Made by a program: the position numbers and the translations under genes. A stretch of 39,140 nucleotides of DNA from Candidatus Nitrotoga sp. BS. GTDB lineage: Bacteria; Pseudomonadota; Gammaproteobacteria; Burkholderiales; Gallionellaceae. The stretch is from NCBI RefSeq assembly GCF_927797785.1, contig NZ_CAKMLL010000022.1, positions 1-39,140 on the forward strand, in the 5' to 3' direction. The first letter of the stretch is position 1, and each line of letters opens with the position of its first letter. Below, one piece after another: positions 8,323 through 17,259 of the stretch. The notes beneath the pieces were generated by a model. That model saw only the letters and a program-made list of their open reading frames with translations. It ran no database searches and had not been told where the DNA came from.

Positions 8323-9390
8323 TTATAAGGTAGCCGGGTACGAACCCAGGGTTTTTACGAACGCGGCGATTTGCTTTAATTCAGCCAGTGCGACTGCCAC
8401 TTTTGGATCATGCTGATGCCCTTCAATATCCATATAGAACACATATTCCCACATACCGGAACGCGCCGGCCGAGATTCCAGCTTGGTCATGCTGACGTCA
8501 TTTTTGACCAGCGGCGCCAACAAATCGTAGACCGCCCCAGGGCGATTAGGTGCAGACATGACCAGTGAGGTTTTATCCTTGCCGGATGGCGCTACATCTT
8601 GGTTGCCGATAACCAAAAAGCGCGTGGTATTGCGCGGGTGATCCTCAATATTTTGAGCCAATAATGGGATGTTGTAATTTTTGGCAGCCTTAGCGCTTGC
8701 GATCGCCGCACTATCTGCCTGCTGTTCCAAAGCCAGAAGAATCGCCTGGGTATTGCTGCCAACTGGCACGCGCTCGGCATTAGGCAAATTCGTATTCAGC
8801 CAGACTTGGCACTGCCCCAAGGACTGCGAATGTGAAAACACTCGCTTGATGGCTGAAATGTCAGCAACTTTCGACATCAAGCACTGATGTACCGGCAGCA
8901 TCACTTCGCCACACACCTTGAGCTGGCTTTGCAGCAACAAATCCAACGTGCGTCCAATCGCACCTTCAGTGGAATTTTCTACCGGAACCACACCATAATT
9001 TGCCTCGCCGCTTTCTACAGTTTGAAAGACTTCATCTATTGAAATACATGGCTTACACAGAACTGCATGACCAAAACGCTTCTCTACTGCTTCCTGACTG
9101 AAGGTTCCACTTGGCCCCAAGTATGCAACACATAGTTGCGACTCTAATGCACGGCAGTGAGACATGACCTCGGTAAATAATTGCGTAATACTCTGACTCG
9201 GCAACGGACCGGAATTATTGCTAACCATACGCTGCAATATCTGCGCCTCTCGCTCTGGCCGCAGCACTGTATTTTTACCTTTAAAATGACCGATTTGCCT
9301 TGCCAGCGATGCGCGCTGGTTAAATAACTTGAGTAAATCCTCGTCAATTAAGTCGATTTCTTCACGGTATTTATTGAGTTCATCACTCAT
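8323..9390 (-). CDS. pheA: Bifunctional chorismate mutase / prephenate dehydratase
   Basis: P-protein of phenylalanine synthesis: chorismate to prephenate to phenylpyruvate. Residues 1-85 are an AroQ chorismate mutase helical domain (YREEIDLIDEDLLKLFNQR). Residues 88-270 are the dehydratase, starting VAYLGPSGTFSQEA and containing NTTRFLVIG. Residues 273-355 form an ACT regulatory domain with the phenylalanine-binding ESRP motif near 302. At 355 aa, length and domain order match the proteobacterial P-protein. Feedback inhibition by phenylalanine is therefore expected. It follows serA closely, its ATG abutting a 17-bp tandem duplication of the serA stop region. Confidence 0.96.
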   Translation of the reverse strand: MSDELNKYREEIDLIDEDLLKLFNQRASLARQIGHFKGKNTVLRPEREAQILQRMVSNNSGPLPSQSITQLFTEVMSHCRALESQLCVAYLGPSGTFSQEAVEKRFGHAVLCKPCISIDEVFQTVESGEANYGVVPVENSTEGAIGRTLDLLLQSQLKVCGEVMLPVHQCLMSKVADISAIKRVFSHSQSLGQCQVWLNTNLPNAERVPVGSNTQAILLALEQQADSAAIASAKAAKNYNIPLLAQNIEDHPRNTTRFLVIGNQDVAPSGKDKTSLVMSAPNRPGAVYDLLAPLVKNDVSMTKLESRPARSGMWEYVFYMDIEGHQHDPKVAVALAELKQIAAFVKTLGSYPATL

Positions 9391-9423
9391 TGCTTATACA
9401 TCCATATTGCTTAAACATCCAAA
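9390..9423. repeat. Near-perfect tandem duplication (2 x 17 bp) at the serA/pheA junction
   Basis: TTGCTTATACATCCATA (9390-9406) is followed directly by TTGCTTAAACATCCAAA (9407-9423), with two mismatches. On the minus strand the unit contains the end of serA with its TAA stop, so stop codon and GGA are present twice just before the pheA ATG. The second copy may supply the pheA ribosome binding site. Confidence 0.7.
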
Positions 9424-10595
9424 TTCAAGTCGCGCACCATTAGCACACCTGAAATGGCCGCGATCTGCGCAATCATCTCAGGAGGTGTAGCGATATCGGT
9501 ATCAACCAGTGTGTAAGCCATCTCACCATGTGATTTATTTATCATATTGTGGATATTAATGCCGGCTCCGGCCAAAGCAGTAGAAATCTGCCCCAACATA
9601 TTGGGCACGTTGGCATTGGCGATGGCGATACGGAAGGACGATTCGCGCGGCATATTAACTGTAGGGAAGTTTACCGTATTGTTCAGGTTACCGTTCTCCA
9701 GATAGTCACGCACTTGCTCCGCCACCATTACCGCGCAATTGTCTTCCGCCTCTTGCGTGGAAGCGCCCAGATGAGGCAGGGCAATCACTGCCGGATTACC
9801 TTGCGTCTTCTGCATGGGAAAATCGCAAACATAATAGCTAATACGTTTGGCGGCTATACCAGCCAGCACTGCATCTTCATCCACGATGCCATCGCGCGCA
9901 AAGTTCAGCAGCACGCATCCTGGCTTCATCACTTGTACACGCTGTTCATTAATTTTGCCTCGTGTGGCATCCAGCAAGGGAAGATGCAGGGTAATAAAAT
10001 CACTTTGCTTAAGCAGATCTTCTATGCTGTTCGCCTTCTTCACCTGTGAAGCCAGGCCCCATGCTCCGTCCACGGTAATTTCAGGGTCGTAACCCACCAC
10101 TTGCATGCCCAAGCCAATGGCAGCGTCCGCCACCAGACGACCAATGGCGCCCAAACCAACAATACCCAAGGTACGGCCACGCAATTCAATACCTGCGTAA
10201 TTTTTTTTGCCATCTTCGACCAGCTTATGCAACGTGGCGTTATCGCCCTCCAAATTGGTGGTGAAATGCAGCGCGGCAATCAAATTGCGCGAAGCCAACA
10301 GCATACCTGCGATAACTAACTCTTTCACTGCATTGGCATTTGCACCCGCCGCGTTGAAAACTGGCACGCCTCGCGCATTCATTTTTTTAACGGGTACATT
10401 ATTAGTACCAGCGCCCGCGCGGGCGATGGCTTTCACACTAGCCGGAATATCCATCTCCAGCATATTTTGCGAGCGCACCAAGATCGCATCAGGTTCTGCA
10501 ATGTCGTTGCCAACAACATAATTTGTAGCGGGCAAGCGGGCAAGCCCAACCGTTGAAATTTTATTTAACGTCAGTATTTTAAAAGTTTTAGCCAT
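9411..10595 (-). CDS. serA: D-3-phosphoglycerate dehydrogenase
   Basis: NAD-dependent first step of serine synthesis, 3-phosphoglycerate to 3-phosphohydroxypyruvate. It begins MAKTFKILTLNKIS; GLGAIGRLV is the NAD-binding loop, GAGTNNVPV marks the substrate-binding domain, and LPHLGASTQEAEDN carries the catalytic His. The C-terminal 70 residues form an ACT domain (VPNMLGQISTALAGAGINI) that usually senses serine. ATG 10595 was chosen over TTG 10607; it overlaps the last codons of serC by 8 nt. At 394 aa it is the short form without the extra allosteric domain. It is directly downstream of serC, so two of the three serine pathway enzymes are co-transcribed. Confidence 0.95.
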   Translation of the reverse strand: MAKTFKILTLNKISTVGLARLPATNYVVGNDIAEPDAILVRSQNMLEMDIPASVKAIARAGAGTNNVPVKKMNARGVPVFNAAGANANAVKELVIAGMLLASRNLIAALHFTTNLEGDNATLHKLVEDGKKNYAGIELRGRTLGIVGLGAIGRLVADAAIGLGMQVVGYDPEITVDGAWGLASQVKKANSIEDLLKQSDFITLHLPLLDATRGKINEQRVQVMKPGCVLLNFARDGIVDEDAVLAGIAAKRISYYVCDFPMQKTQGNPAVIALPHLGASTQEAEDNCAVMVAEQVRDYLENGNLNNTVNFPTVNMPRESSFRIAIANANVPNMLGQISTALAGAGINIHNMINKSHGEMAYTLVDTDIATPPEMIAQIAAISGVLMVRDLNLDV

Positions 10596-11670
10596 GATTC
10601 TTTGCAAAATGTGTTATGAAATCAACCAATGTTTGCACACCTTCCAGCGGCATCGCATTGTAAATGGAAGCGCGCATGCCACCGACAGAGCGATGGCCCT
10701 TCAGTTGTAATAGGCCGTGAGAATCCGCCTGCTTGAGAAACTCGCCATCCAGACTGGCATCTTTCAGAGTGAATGGCACGTTCATACGTGAACGATCGGA
10801 CTTGACCACCGGGCAATTGTAAAAACCATTGCTGGCATCGATCGCCTGATACAACAGATTTGCTTTTTTGATATTGTTCTGCTCCATCTGCGCCAATCCG
10901 CCATTGCGCTTGAGCCACTGAAATACCAGTCCGGCCATGTAAATACCGTAAGTGGGTGGCGTGTTATACATTGAATCATTGTCAGCATGAATCTTATAAT
11001 CCAGCATAGAGGGCGTGCTCGGTGACACATTCCCAATCAAGTCTTCGCGCACGATAACAATACATAACCCAGCCGGACCAATGTTTTTCTGCGCCCCGGC
11101 ATAAATCAATCCATATTTGGATACATCAATCTGGCGCGATATAATATTCGATGACATATCCGCCACCAAAGGAATATCAGTTGTTTCAGGAACCCAATTG
11201 AATTCGACTCCGCCTATCGTCTCATTCGACGTGTAATGCAAATAGGCTGCATTCGGATCACACTGCCAAGTATCAAACGCCGGCACATAAGTAAAATTTT
11301 TGTCTGCGCCACTGGCCACAACATTTACATTGCTAAATTTTTTCGCTTCGGCTATTGCTTTCTTGGACCATTCACCAGTATTAACGTAATCAGCTGAAGT
11401 CTTGCCCCGTAACAGATTCAGTGGAATCATGGAGAATTGCAAATTCGCCCCGCCTTGCAGGAATAGCACCTTGAAATTAGCCGGGATCGCAAGTAGATCA
11501 CGTAAATCGCTTTCCGCCGCAGCTGCGATACCCATAAACTCCTTGCCACGGTGACTCATTTCCATAACAGACATGCCGCTGCCATGCCAGTCCAACAACT
11601 CCGCACTTGCCTGTTGCAACACCTCATGCGGTAATACTGCGGGACCTGCGCTGAAATTATAAATTGTCAT
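10588..11670 (-). CDS. serC: Phosphoserine / phosphohydroxythreonine aminotransferase
   Basis: PLP enzyme converting 3-phosphohydroxypyruvate to phosphoserine; it also serves the DXP-dependent pyridoxal phosphate pathway where that exists. It starts MTIYNFSAGPAVLP and has SHRGKEF and FLQGGANLQFSM. PLP lysine K195 lies in YAGAQKNIGPAG, and SPSTPSMLDYK, HRSVGGMRASIYNA and the C-terminal FITHFAKNHG complete the family pattern. At 360 aa it is full length. ATG start with AGG 6 nt upstream. It begins 14 nt after gyrA and overlaps serA, so it is probably expressed mainly from the gyrA promoter. Confidence 0.97.
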   Translation of the reverse strand: MTIYNFSAGPAVLPHEVLQQASAELLDWHGSGMSVMEMSHRGKEFMGIAAAAESDLRDLLAIPANFKVLFLQGGANLQFSMIPLNLLRGKTSADYVNTGEWSKKAIAEAKKFSNVNVVASGADKNFTYVPAFDTWQCDPNAAYLHYTSNETIGGVEFNWVPETTDIPLVADMSSNIISRQIDVSKYGLIYAGAQKNIGPAGLCIVIVREDLIGNVSPSTPSMLDYKIHADNDSMYNTPPTYGIYMAGLVFQWLKRNGGLAQMEQNNIKKANLLYQAIDASNGFYNCPVVKSDRSRMNVPFTLKDASLDGEFLKQADSHGLLQLKGHRSVGGMRASIYNAMPLEGVQTLVDFITHFAKNHG

Positions 11671-11684
11671 AACTTGCCTATTTT

Positions 11685-14264
11685 TTAATCGGGTTGGATT
11701 AAATGGGAAAGATCTTCCGGCTCTGGATCGGCAATACGGCTCAAACCCGCAAGTTTGTCGTCTTTGCCTAAATTAATTAGTGTCACGCCTTGCGTGGAAC
11801 GGCTCATTTCGCGGATTTCATTGACACGCGTGCGGATTAGTACGCCATTCGTTCCAATCAACATGATTTCGTCTTCCTCGTTTACCAGCGTAGCCGCTAC
11901 CACTTTGCCATTTCGCTCGGAAGTTTGAATTGCAATCATGCCCTGAGTACCACGACCATGGCGTGTATACTCTGACATTGGCGTGCGCTTGCCATAGCCA
12001 TTCTCGGTCGCAGTCAATACCGCTTGGCTTTCATCGCTAGCCACCAAGAGCGCAATTACACTTTGTTTCGCAGCCAGCTTCATGCCGCGTACACCGCGCG
12101 ATACTCGCCCCATGGAACGCACATCGTTTTCGTCGAAACGTACCGCTTTGCCGCCGTTGGAAAACAGCATTACGTCATGCTTGCCATCCGTCAACGCCAC
12201 GCCGATCAGATAATCGCCTTCATCCAGGTTAATGGCTATGATGCCAGCCTTGCGCGGGTTGGCGAAATCAGACAACGCAGTCTTTTTCACCGTACCCTTG
12301 GCGGTAGCAAAGAATACATATTGATCTTCCGAGAACTCTTTTACCGGCAGAATCGCGTTGATCTTCTCACCACTTTCCAGTGGCAATAGATTAACAATTG
12401 GCCTGCCGCGGGCGGTACGGGCGCCCTGAGGTACGTCGTACACCTTGATCCAGTACACTTGGCCACGACTGGAAAAACACAGAATATAATCGTGCGTATT
12501 GGCAATAAACAGGCTATCTACAAAGTCGTCCTCTTTAGGAGGCGCAGCCTGTTTGCCACGACCACCACGTTTCTGCGCCACATATTCCACTAACGGCTGG
12601 GCTTTCATGTAACCGCCATGCGACATCGTAACCACCACGTCCTCCGGCGTAATCAGATCTTCCATACTCATATCTTGAGTATGAGTGACAATTTCGCTGC
12701 GGCGCTTGTCGCCGTATTGCGCTTTAATGGCAACCAGTTCGTCAACGATAATTTTCGTTACGCGCTCTGGCTTGGCCAGAATATCAAGCAGGTCGATAAT
12801 CTTGTCCATCACGTCGCGATATTCGCTGACAATTTTATCTTGCTCCAGCCCGGTTAAACGCTGCAAACGCAACTCCAGAATAGCCTGCGCTTGCATGTCC
12901 GAAAGCCGATATGCGCGCTGCTCGCCCTGCCCTGACATCCCGAATTCCGGCTCTAAACTTTCCGGACGGGATGCATCGCTAACCCGGAGTAATAACTCCT
13001 CGACCAGTGTAGATCGCCATGTCCGCGCCATCAAACCCTGCTTGGCTATCGCGGGACTCGCCGCTGCTTTAATCAGCGCTATTATTTCATCCACGTTGGA
13101 GAGTGCAACTGCCAAACCTTCCAGAATATGGCCACGATCCCGCGCCTTGCGCAAATCAAATATCGTGCGACGCGTTACCACTTCTCGCCGATGGCGTAGA
13201 AAAGCATCCAGAAATTGCTTCAAGTTAAGCAGCTTGGGCTGGTCGTCTATCAAGGCCACCATATTCATGCCGAAACTGTCTTGCAGCTGGGTCATTTTAA
13301 ATAATTGATTGAGAATTACTTCCGGCATTTCATTGCGCTTTAGCTCAATCACAGCACGCATTCCGGATTTATCCGACTCATCGCGAATTTCGGAAATCCC
13401 CTCAATTTTCTTTTCGCGCACCAACTCACCAATCTTTATTAGCAAGTTCGCTTTATTCACTTGATAGGGCAACTCATCAATAATGATGGCCTGGCGATTA
13501 TTCCCCTTTTCGATATCTTCGAAATGAGTGCGCGCACGCATCACCACGCGCCCACGCCCGGTTCGGTAACCTTCCTTTACGCCTGCCAAACCATATATGA
13601 AACCCGCAGTTGGAAAATCTGGCGCTGGAATATATTCTATCAATTGCTCGATATCCAGATCAGGGTCTTTCAGTAGCGCCAGACAGGCATCAATCACCTC
13701 GCCTAGATTGTGCGGTGGAATGTTAGTCGCCATACCAACGGCAATGCCGGTTGAGCCATTGACCAACAGATTGGGAAAGCGCGCCGGGAATACTAACGGT
13801 TCATGCTCGGAACCATCGTAATTAGGTCCAAAATCTACGGTCTCCTTGTCCAGGTCGGCCAGCAGCTCGTGCGCAATGCGCGCCATGCGAATTTCGGTAT
13901 AACGCATCGCCGCTGCGTTATCGCCATCCACCGAACCAAAGTTACCCTGTCCGTCTACCAAAGGGTAACGCAGTGAAAATGTCTGCGCCATACGAACGAT
14001 CGTGTCGTACACCGCCGTATCTCCATGCGGATGATATTTACCGATCACGTCGCCCACAATGCGCGCCGATTTTTTGTAGGGCTTATTCCAGTCGTTGGAT
14101 AGTTCATGCATGGAAAACAGTGCGCGACGATGTACCGGTTTAAGGCCGTCACGCACGTCAGGCAAGGCGCGTCCAACAATCACGCTCATTGCGTAATCGA
14201 GATACGACTTGCGCATCTCATCTTCAAGACTGACTACCAGAATTTCTTTAGCAAATTGTTCCAT
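11685..14264 (-). CDS. gyrA: DNA gyrase subunit A
   Basis: DNA-breaking subunit of the type II topoisomerase that introduces negative supercoils. ATG 14264 gives [20 protein letters not shown]; a GTG five codons upstream is possible. The active-site Tyr122 lies in [11 protein letters not shown], as in E. coli numbering. In the quinolone-resistance region position 83 is Thr and 87 is Asp ([11 protein letters not shown]); Thr83 is the wild-type residue in pseudomonads, so no resistance is implied. The C-terminal beta-pinwheel contains the GyrA box (QKRGGRGK). Length is about 859 aa. It heads the serC-serA-pheA-hisC-aroF-tyrA operon, with 14 nt to serC. Confidence 0.98.
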   Translation of the reverse strand: MEQFAKEILVVSLEDEMRKSYLDYAMSVIVGRALPDVRDGLKPVHRRALFSMHELSNDWNKPYKKSARIVGDVIGKYHPHGDTAVYDTIVRMAQTFSLRYPLVDGQGNFGSVDGDNAAAMRYTEIRMARIAHELLADLDKETVDFGPNYDGSEHEPLVFPARFPNLLVNGSTGIAVGMATNIPPHNLGEVIDACLALLKDPDLDIEQLIEYIPAPDFPTAGFIYGLAGVKEGYRTGRGRVVMRARTHFEDIEKGNNRQAIIIDELPYQVNKANLLIKIGELVREKKIEGISEIRDESDKSGMRAVIELKRNEMPEVILNQLFKMTQLQDSFGMNMVALIDDQPKLLNLKQFLDAFLRHRREVVTRRTIFDLRKARDRGHILEGLAVALSNVDEIIALIKAAASPAIAKQGLMARTWRSTLVEELLLRVSDASRPESLEPEFGMSGQGEQRAYRLSDMQAQAILELRLQRLTGLEQDKIVSEYRDVMDKIIDLLDILAKPERVTKIIVDELVAIKAQYGDKRRSEIVTHTQDMSMEDLITPEDVVVTMSHGGYMKAQPLVEYVAQKRGGRGKQAAPPKEDDFVDSLFIANTHDYILCFSSRGQVYWIKVYDVPQGARTARGRPIVNLLPLESGEKINAILPVKEFSEDQYVFFATAKGTVKKTALSDFANPRKAGIIAINLDEGDYLIGVALTDGKHDVMLFSNGGKAVRFDENDVRSMGRVSRGVRGMKLAAKQSVIALLVASDESQAVLTATENGYGKRTPMSEYTRHGRGTQGMIAIQTSERNGKVVAATLVNEEDEIMLIGTNGVLIRTRVNEIREMSRSTQGVTLINLGKDDKLAGLSRIADPEPEDLSHLIQPD

Positions 14265-14307
14265 AGGTATAGCGGGCACTCTAGAATTTCTTGCAAAACA
14301 ATCTCTA

Positions 14308-14337
14308 AGTTTAACATGCCCGCCTTAGGCGAGACAA
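14308..14337 (-). promoter_or_regulatory. Candidate gyrA promoter with palindrome in the spacer
   Basis: On the minus strand TTGTCT (14332-14337), an 18-bp spacer and TAAACT (14308-14313) form a plausible sigma-70 promoter about 45 nt upstream of the gyrA ATG. The spacer holds the near-palindrome CGCCTTAGGCG (14321-14331), where a regulator could bind. Both boxes match the consensus only partly. Confidence 0.4.
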
Positions 14338-14447
14338 AACATAATTTCTTGGCCGCGCATACACCTGAAATTATGTCGTCTGATTGGCTGGCGGTTCAAG
14401 ACGAGTTTTGATACATTCTGCATTTGACCCTGAATTATGAACACATC

Positions 14448-15143
14448 ATGACTAATGCTGATCCGCTTGAACTGGAAAAATTTAGTCAGCTCGCCCACAA
14501 TTGGTGGGATATCCAAAGCGAATTCAAGCCCCTACACGAAATCAACCCGCTGCGCTTGGACTATATCAACCGCATCGCAGCCCTAAGCGGCAAAACTGTG
14601 CTGGATGTCGGCTGCGGCGGCGGCATCCTTTCTGAAAGCATGGCCGCACTTGGCGCAGAGGTGACGGGTATTGATTTGGGCGACAAGGCGCTGCAAGTTG
14701 CCAAGCTTCACTTGCTGGAAAGCGGTCAACAGGTGGACTACCGCAAAATCGCCGTGGAAGACCTGGCTGCGGAACAGGCAGGTCACTACGATGTGGTTAC
14801 TTGCATGGAATTGCTCGAACATGTGCCCGATCCATCCAGCACTGTGGCTGCCTGCGCCCAACTCGCCAAGCCGGGCGGCCATGTATTCTTTTCCACCCTC
14901 AACCGCAACCCGAAGTCCTATCTTTTCGCGGTGCTTGGCGCGGAATATTTACTTCGTTTACTACCGCGCGGCACTCACGATTATGCTAAATTTATTAAAC
15001 CGTCCGAACTCGCACAATTTTGCCGCAATGCGGGGCTTAACATCTGCGACATCAGCGGCATGAGTTACCACCCACTTCATAAAACCTACTCACTCAGCCA
15101 GAGCACTGACGTCAACTACCTGCTCGCCTGTCGTCGTGACTAG
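14448..15143 (+). CDS. ubiG: Ubiquinone biosynthesis O-methyltransferase
   Basis: SAM-dependent enzyme performing both O-methylations in ubiquinone synthesis. It begins [21 protein letters not shown] and continues [15 protein letters not shown], the UbiG signature; motif I is [16 protein letters not shown] near residue 50, and later come [10 protein letters not shown] and [16 protein letters not shown] 14448 fits the family start; a TTG eight codons upstream at 14424 is less likely. At 231 aa it is full length. It is divergent from gyrA and overlaps the next phosphatase gene by 8 nt, indicating coupled translation. Confidence 0.96.
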   Translation: MTNADPLELEKFSQLAHNWWDIQSEFKPLHEINPLRLDYINRIAALSGKTVLDVGCGGGILSESMAALGAEVTGIDLGDKALQVAKLHLLESGQQVDYRKIAVEDLAAEQAGHYDVVTCMELLEHVPDPSSTVAACAQLAKPGGHVFFSTLNRNPKSYLFAVLGAEYLLRLLPRGTHDYAKFIKPSELAQFCRNAGLNICDISGMSYHPLHKTYSLSQSTDVNYLLACRRD

Positions 15144-15789
15144 TGCCGTCCTGTTCGATCTAGACGGCACTTTCGCGGACACTGCACCCGACCTGGCAGC
15201 CGCCCTAAATCACCTGCTCAACCTCCATGGCAAGCTGCCCATGCCTTTGGAAGCAATCCGCCCACAAGCCTCGCATGGCTCTCTAGGCTTGTTGAAACTG
15301 GGTTTTAACATTGAACCGGATGCGCCGAATTTTTCCGATTTACGCGATGCCTTCTTAGATTATTATGCTGGTCATATTTGCGTTTACACCACTCTGTTTC
15401 CTGGGATGGCGGAACTGATCGAAATATTGGAAAAACGTGGCCTGCCGTGGGGCATTGTCACCAATAAACCTCATCGATTTACCCTACCTTTGATGCAAGC
15501 GCTGGGCTATGCGCAACGCGCTGCCTGCCTGATCAGCGGCGACACCTGCGCACGTGCCAAACCCTTCCCGGATTCGCTACTTAAAGCTAGCGAATTGCTA
15601 AAGATCACACCACACCTCTGCCTGTATCTGGGTGATGACAAACGCGACGCGGAAGCAGCGCAAGCCGCCGGGATGCGTTGCATCATTGCCCGCTATGGCT
15701 ACATCGGCTCCCTGGAGGAGTTACCCAGCTGGCCTGCGCAAGGCGAAATTGATTTCCCATCCCAATTATTACAATATTTAACTGCATGA
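15136..15789 (+). CDS. HAD phosphatase: phosphoglycolate phosphatase-like, MupP candidate
   Basis: 217-residue HAD-superfamily phosphatase. Motif I is [15 protein letters not shown] (residues 6-20, nucleophile D8), motif II lies in IVTNKPHRF, motif III is the lysine in [10 protein letters not shown], and motif IV is [18 protein letters not shown]. Homology alone suggests Gph (2-phosphoglycolate). However, an ubiG-HAD phosphatase pair near gyrA is the arrangement of pseudomonad MupP, which dephosphorylates MurNAc-6-phosphate in peptidoglycan recycling. The GTG start lies inside the ubiG stop region (8-nt overlap). The 3' end faces the DUF2905 gene 5 bp away. Family is certain; substrate is not. 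Confidence 0.9.
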   Translation: MTSAVLFDLDGTFADTAPDLAAALNHLLNLHGKLPMPLEAIRPQASHGSLGLLKLGFNIEPDAPNFSDLRDAFLDYYAGHICVYTTLFPGMAELIEILEKRGLPWGIVTNKPHRFTLPLMQALGYAQRAACLISGDTCARAKPFPDSLLKASELLKITPHLCLYLGDDKRDAEAAQAAGMRCIIARYGYIGSLEELPSWPAQGEIDFPSQLLQYLTA

Positions 15790-15794
15790 CGAAC

Positions 15795-15995
15795 CTACTT
15801 CCGCCACATCCATAGTAATAGAATCAGCAGCAACGACACCAACAGACTGGTCATCAACGGAAAGTGGAAGCTGAAGTTCTCGCGCGTGATGGAAATATCG
15901 CCGGGCAACCGCCCAAAGGGGAATTTGGAAAGCCATGGCCAGAGAAGGCCGATAACCAGCAGCATGATTCCCAGAACGATAAAAACGCGCTGCAT
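15795..15995 (-). CDS. DUF2905 family small membrane protein
   Basis: 66 residues starting MQRVFIVLG. Two hydrophobic segments (about 5-22 and 47-62) flank the family's core FPFGRLPGDISITRENFSFHFPL, so it is a two-helix inner-membrane protein of unknown function. ATG 15995 was chosen because GGAG (16002-16005) lies 6 nt upstream; the GTG at 15998 is too close. It is tail-to-tail with the upstream phosphatase gene, with only 5 bp between the stop codons, leaving no room for separate terminators. Confidence 0.88.
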   Translation of the reverse strand: MQRVFIVLGIMLLVIGLLWPWLSKFPFGRLPGDISITRENFSFHFPLMTSLLVSLLLILLLWMWRK

Positions 15996-16184
15996 CACCT
16001 ACTCCAAAAAGATACACATCGAATTTTCTTCGAACTGTCGATGGGTAAAATCAAAAAATACCCTTTCCAAGGAAATTATTTAACCGTTTGTGCATCATAA
16101 TGGATATTCGTTGGGATCAGTAATTAGAACCGCGCAATAGTGTTCGTTGTGGTACGGTTGCACCATAATTATAGAGGCAGAAAA

Positions 16185-16985
16185 GTGGCAAGATTGTGGA
16201 TACAGTTGAACAAATCATGGCGCTTACTCAAAATTTGGGCGCGACAAATTCTATGCGGAACAGTTGTAGCATTTTTAGGTTTGAACATTACGGGTTGCAC
16301 CCTCCAGACATCGACCCCAGCAACCTCAAGCCCAAGCCCAAGTCCGCCGCAAGAGTCTTACGCCGTTCAGCAACGTGAAATCGAACGTCTGCAGCAGCTA
16401 TTGACGGAAAAAGACGCGTTAATCCGAAATCTGAACGCTCGTCAACAGGATCAGGCCAAAGCTTTACAGGAATCCACCAGCAAAGTCACCCGTGACCAGG
16501 TTGTGTTGCGACGGCTAGCCACGAAGCCAGGTGCAGCGTCATCTATCGCGGAAGCAGAAGTGGCTATAGCAAGTTTAAAACTATCTCAGGTCACAGTGCC
16601 CGAACAAATACTGCAGGCACAGCGTCTTCTCGATGCAGCTACGGCGTCCTACGCCAAAGGAAACTACGGCACAACCATGAACCACGCCGCGCAGTCACGA
16701 GAGTTCATCGAAATGGTGAAGGATAACCACTCCCGCAAAACTTCAGATCAACGCCTTGCGATGGTAGTATTCAACGTCCCCATTCCGTTACGAGCCAAGA
16801 GCAACGTCAACCTGCGCCGAAAGCCATTCACCAACGCGGCCAAGCTCGTAACACTTAAAAAAGATTCCGCGTTGACTGCACAGGCCTATCTGGATGACTG
16901 GCTACAAGTGCAGACTAGCGATATGCGTTCTGGATGGGTACTAAACACACTGGTAGAAGTGCGGGTGGGAGATCTTGATCATTAA
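16185..16985 (+). CDS. SH3-domain lipoprotein with coiled coil
   Basis: 266 residues from GTG 16185, which has AGAGG 7 nt upstream; a longer GTG start at 16140 adds residues before the signal peptide. A basic N-region and hydrophobic stretch end in a lipobox (ITGC, Cys38), so a lipid-anchored envelope protein is predicted. A Pro/Ser/Thr spacer follows, then a coiled coil (IERLQQLLTEKDALIRNLNARQ region), a helical middle and a C-terminal bacterial SH3 domain (about 195-262: LRAKSNVNLRRKPF, WLQVQTSDMRSGWVL). SH3b domains often bind cell-wall peptides. A cell-envelope role is likely; the exact function is unknown. Confidence 0.75.
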   Translation: MARLWIQLNKSWRLLKIWARQILCGTVVAFLGLNITGCTLQTSTPATSSPSPSPPQESYAVQQREIERLQQLLTEKDALIRNLNARQQDQAKALQESTSKVTRDQVVLRRLATKPGAASSIAEAEVAIASLKLSQVTVPEQILQAQRLLDAATASYAKGNYGTTMNHAAQSREFIEMVKDNHSRKTSDQRLAMVVFNVPIPLRAKSNVNLRRKPFTNAAKLVTLKKDSALTAQAYLDDWLQVQTSDMRSGWVLNTLVEVRVGDLDH

Positions 16986-17109
16986 CCTTATTTTGACGCA
17001 AACGTAATATCCTACCAATCCAATCGCATAGCGGACAGCATAATGTCAAAGCATACTTTAAAGTGCGACTCACAAGCATCGGCGCAGTGCCAGGAGCCCA
17101 TAGGCTGCA

Positions 17110-17250
17110 ATGCTCAATGTGAGCGTGATAGTGAAACCCACGCCAGCCATTTTTCTCATTGTGGTTCAGCCCGAAGTCCAGTTTCAGGCCACCTCTAAAG
17201 ATTATGCCAAGCTTGTCGAGATACTCGATAGGTTAGCACTGGTAAGTTAA
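17110..17250 (+). CDS. Possible small protein upstream of the HDOD gene
   Basis: 46 codons from ATG 17110 (AGG 5 nt upstream) to TAA at 17248, directly before the HDOD ribosome binding site. The predicted peptide has a hydrophobic first half (AIFLIVVQPEVQF) and an amphipathic end (DYAKLVEILDRLAL), which looks protein-like. A second frame, 17043-17198, overlaps it and encodes a 51-residue cysteine-rich peptide. At most one is likely real. No family is recognised. Confidence 0.3.
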   Translation: MLNVSVIVKPTPAIFLIVVQPEVQFQATSKDYAKLVEILDRLALVS

Positions 17251-17259
17251 GGAGACATT

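Noticed and set aside
13990-14040. Quinolone resistance substitution in gyrA (Thr83)
   Set aside because: Thr at this position is the normal residue in several proteobacterial GyrA proteins, and Asp87 is intact.
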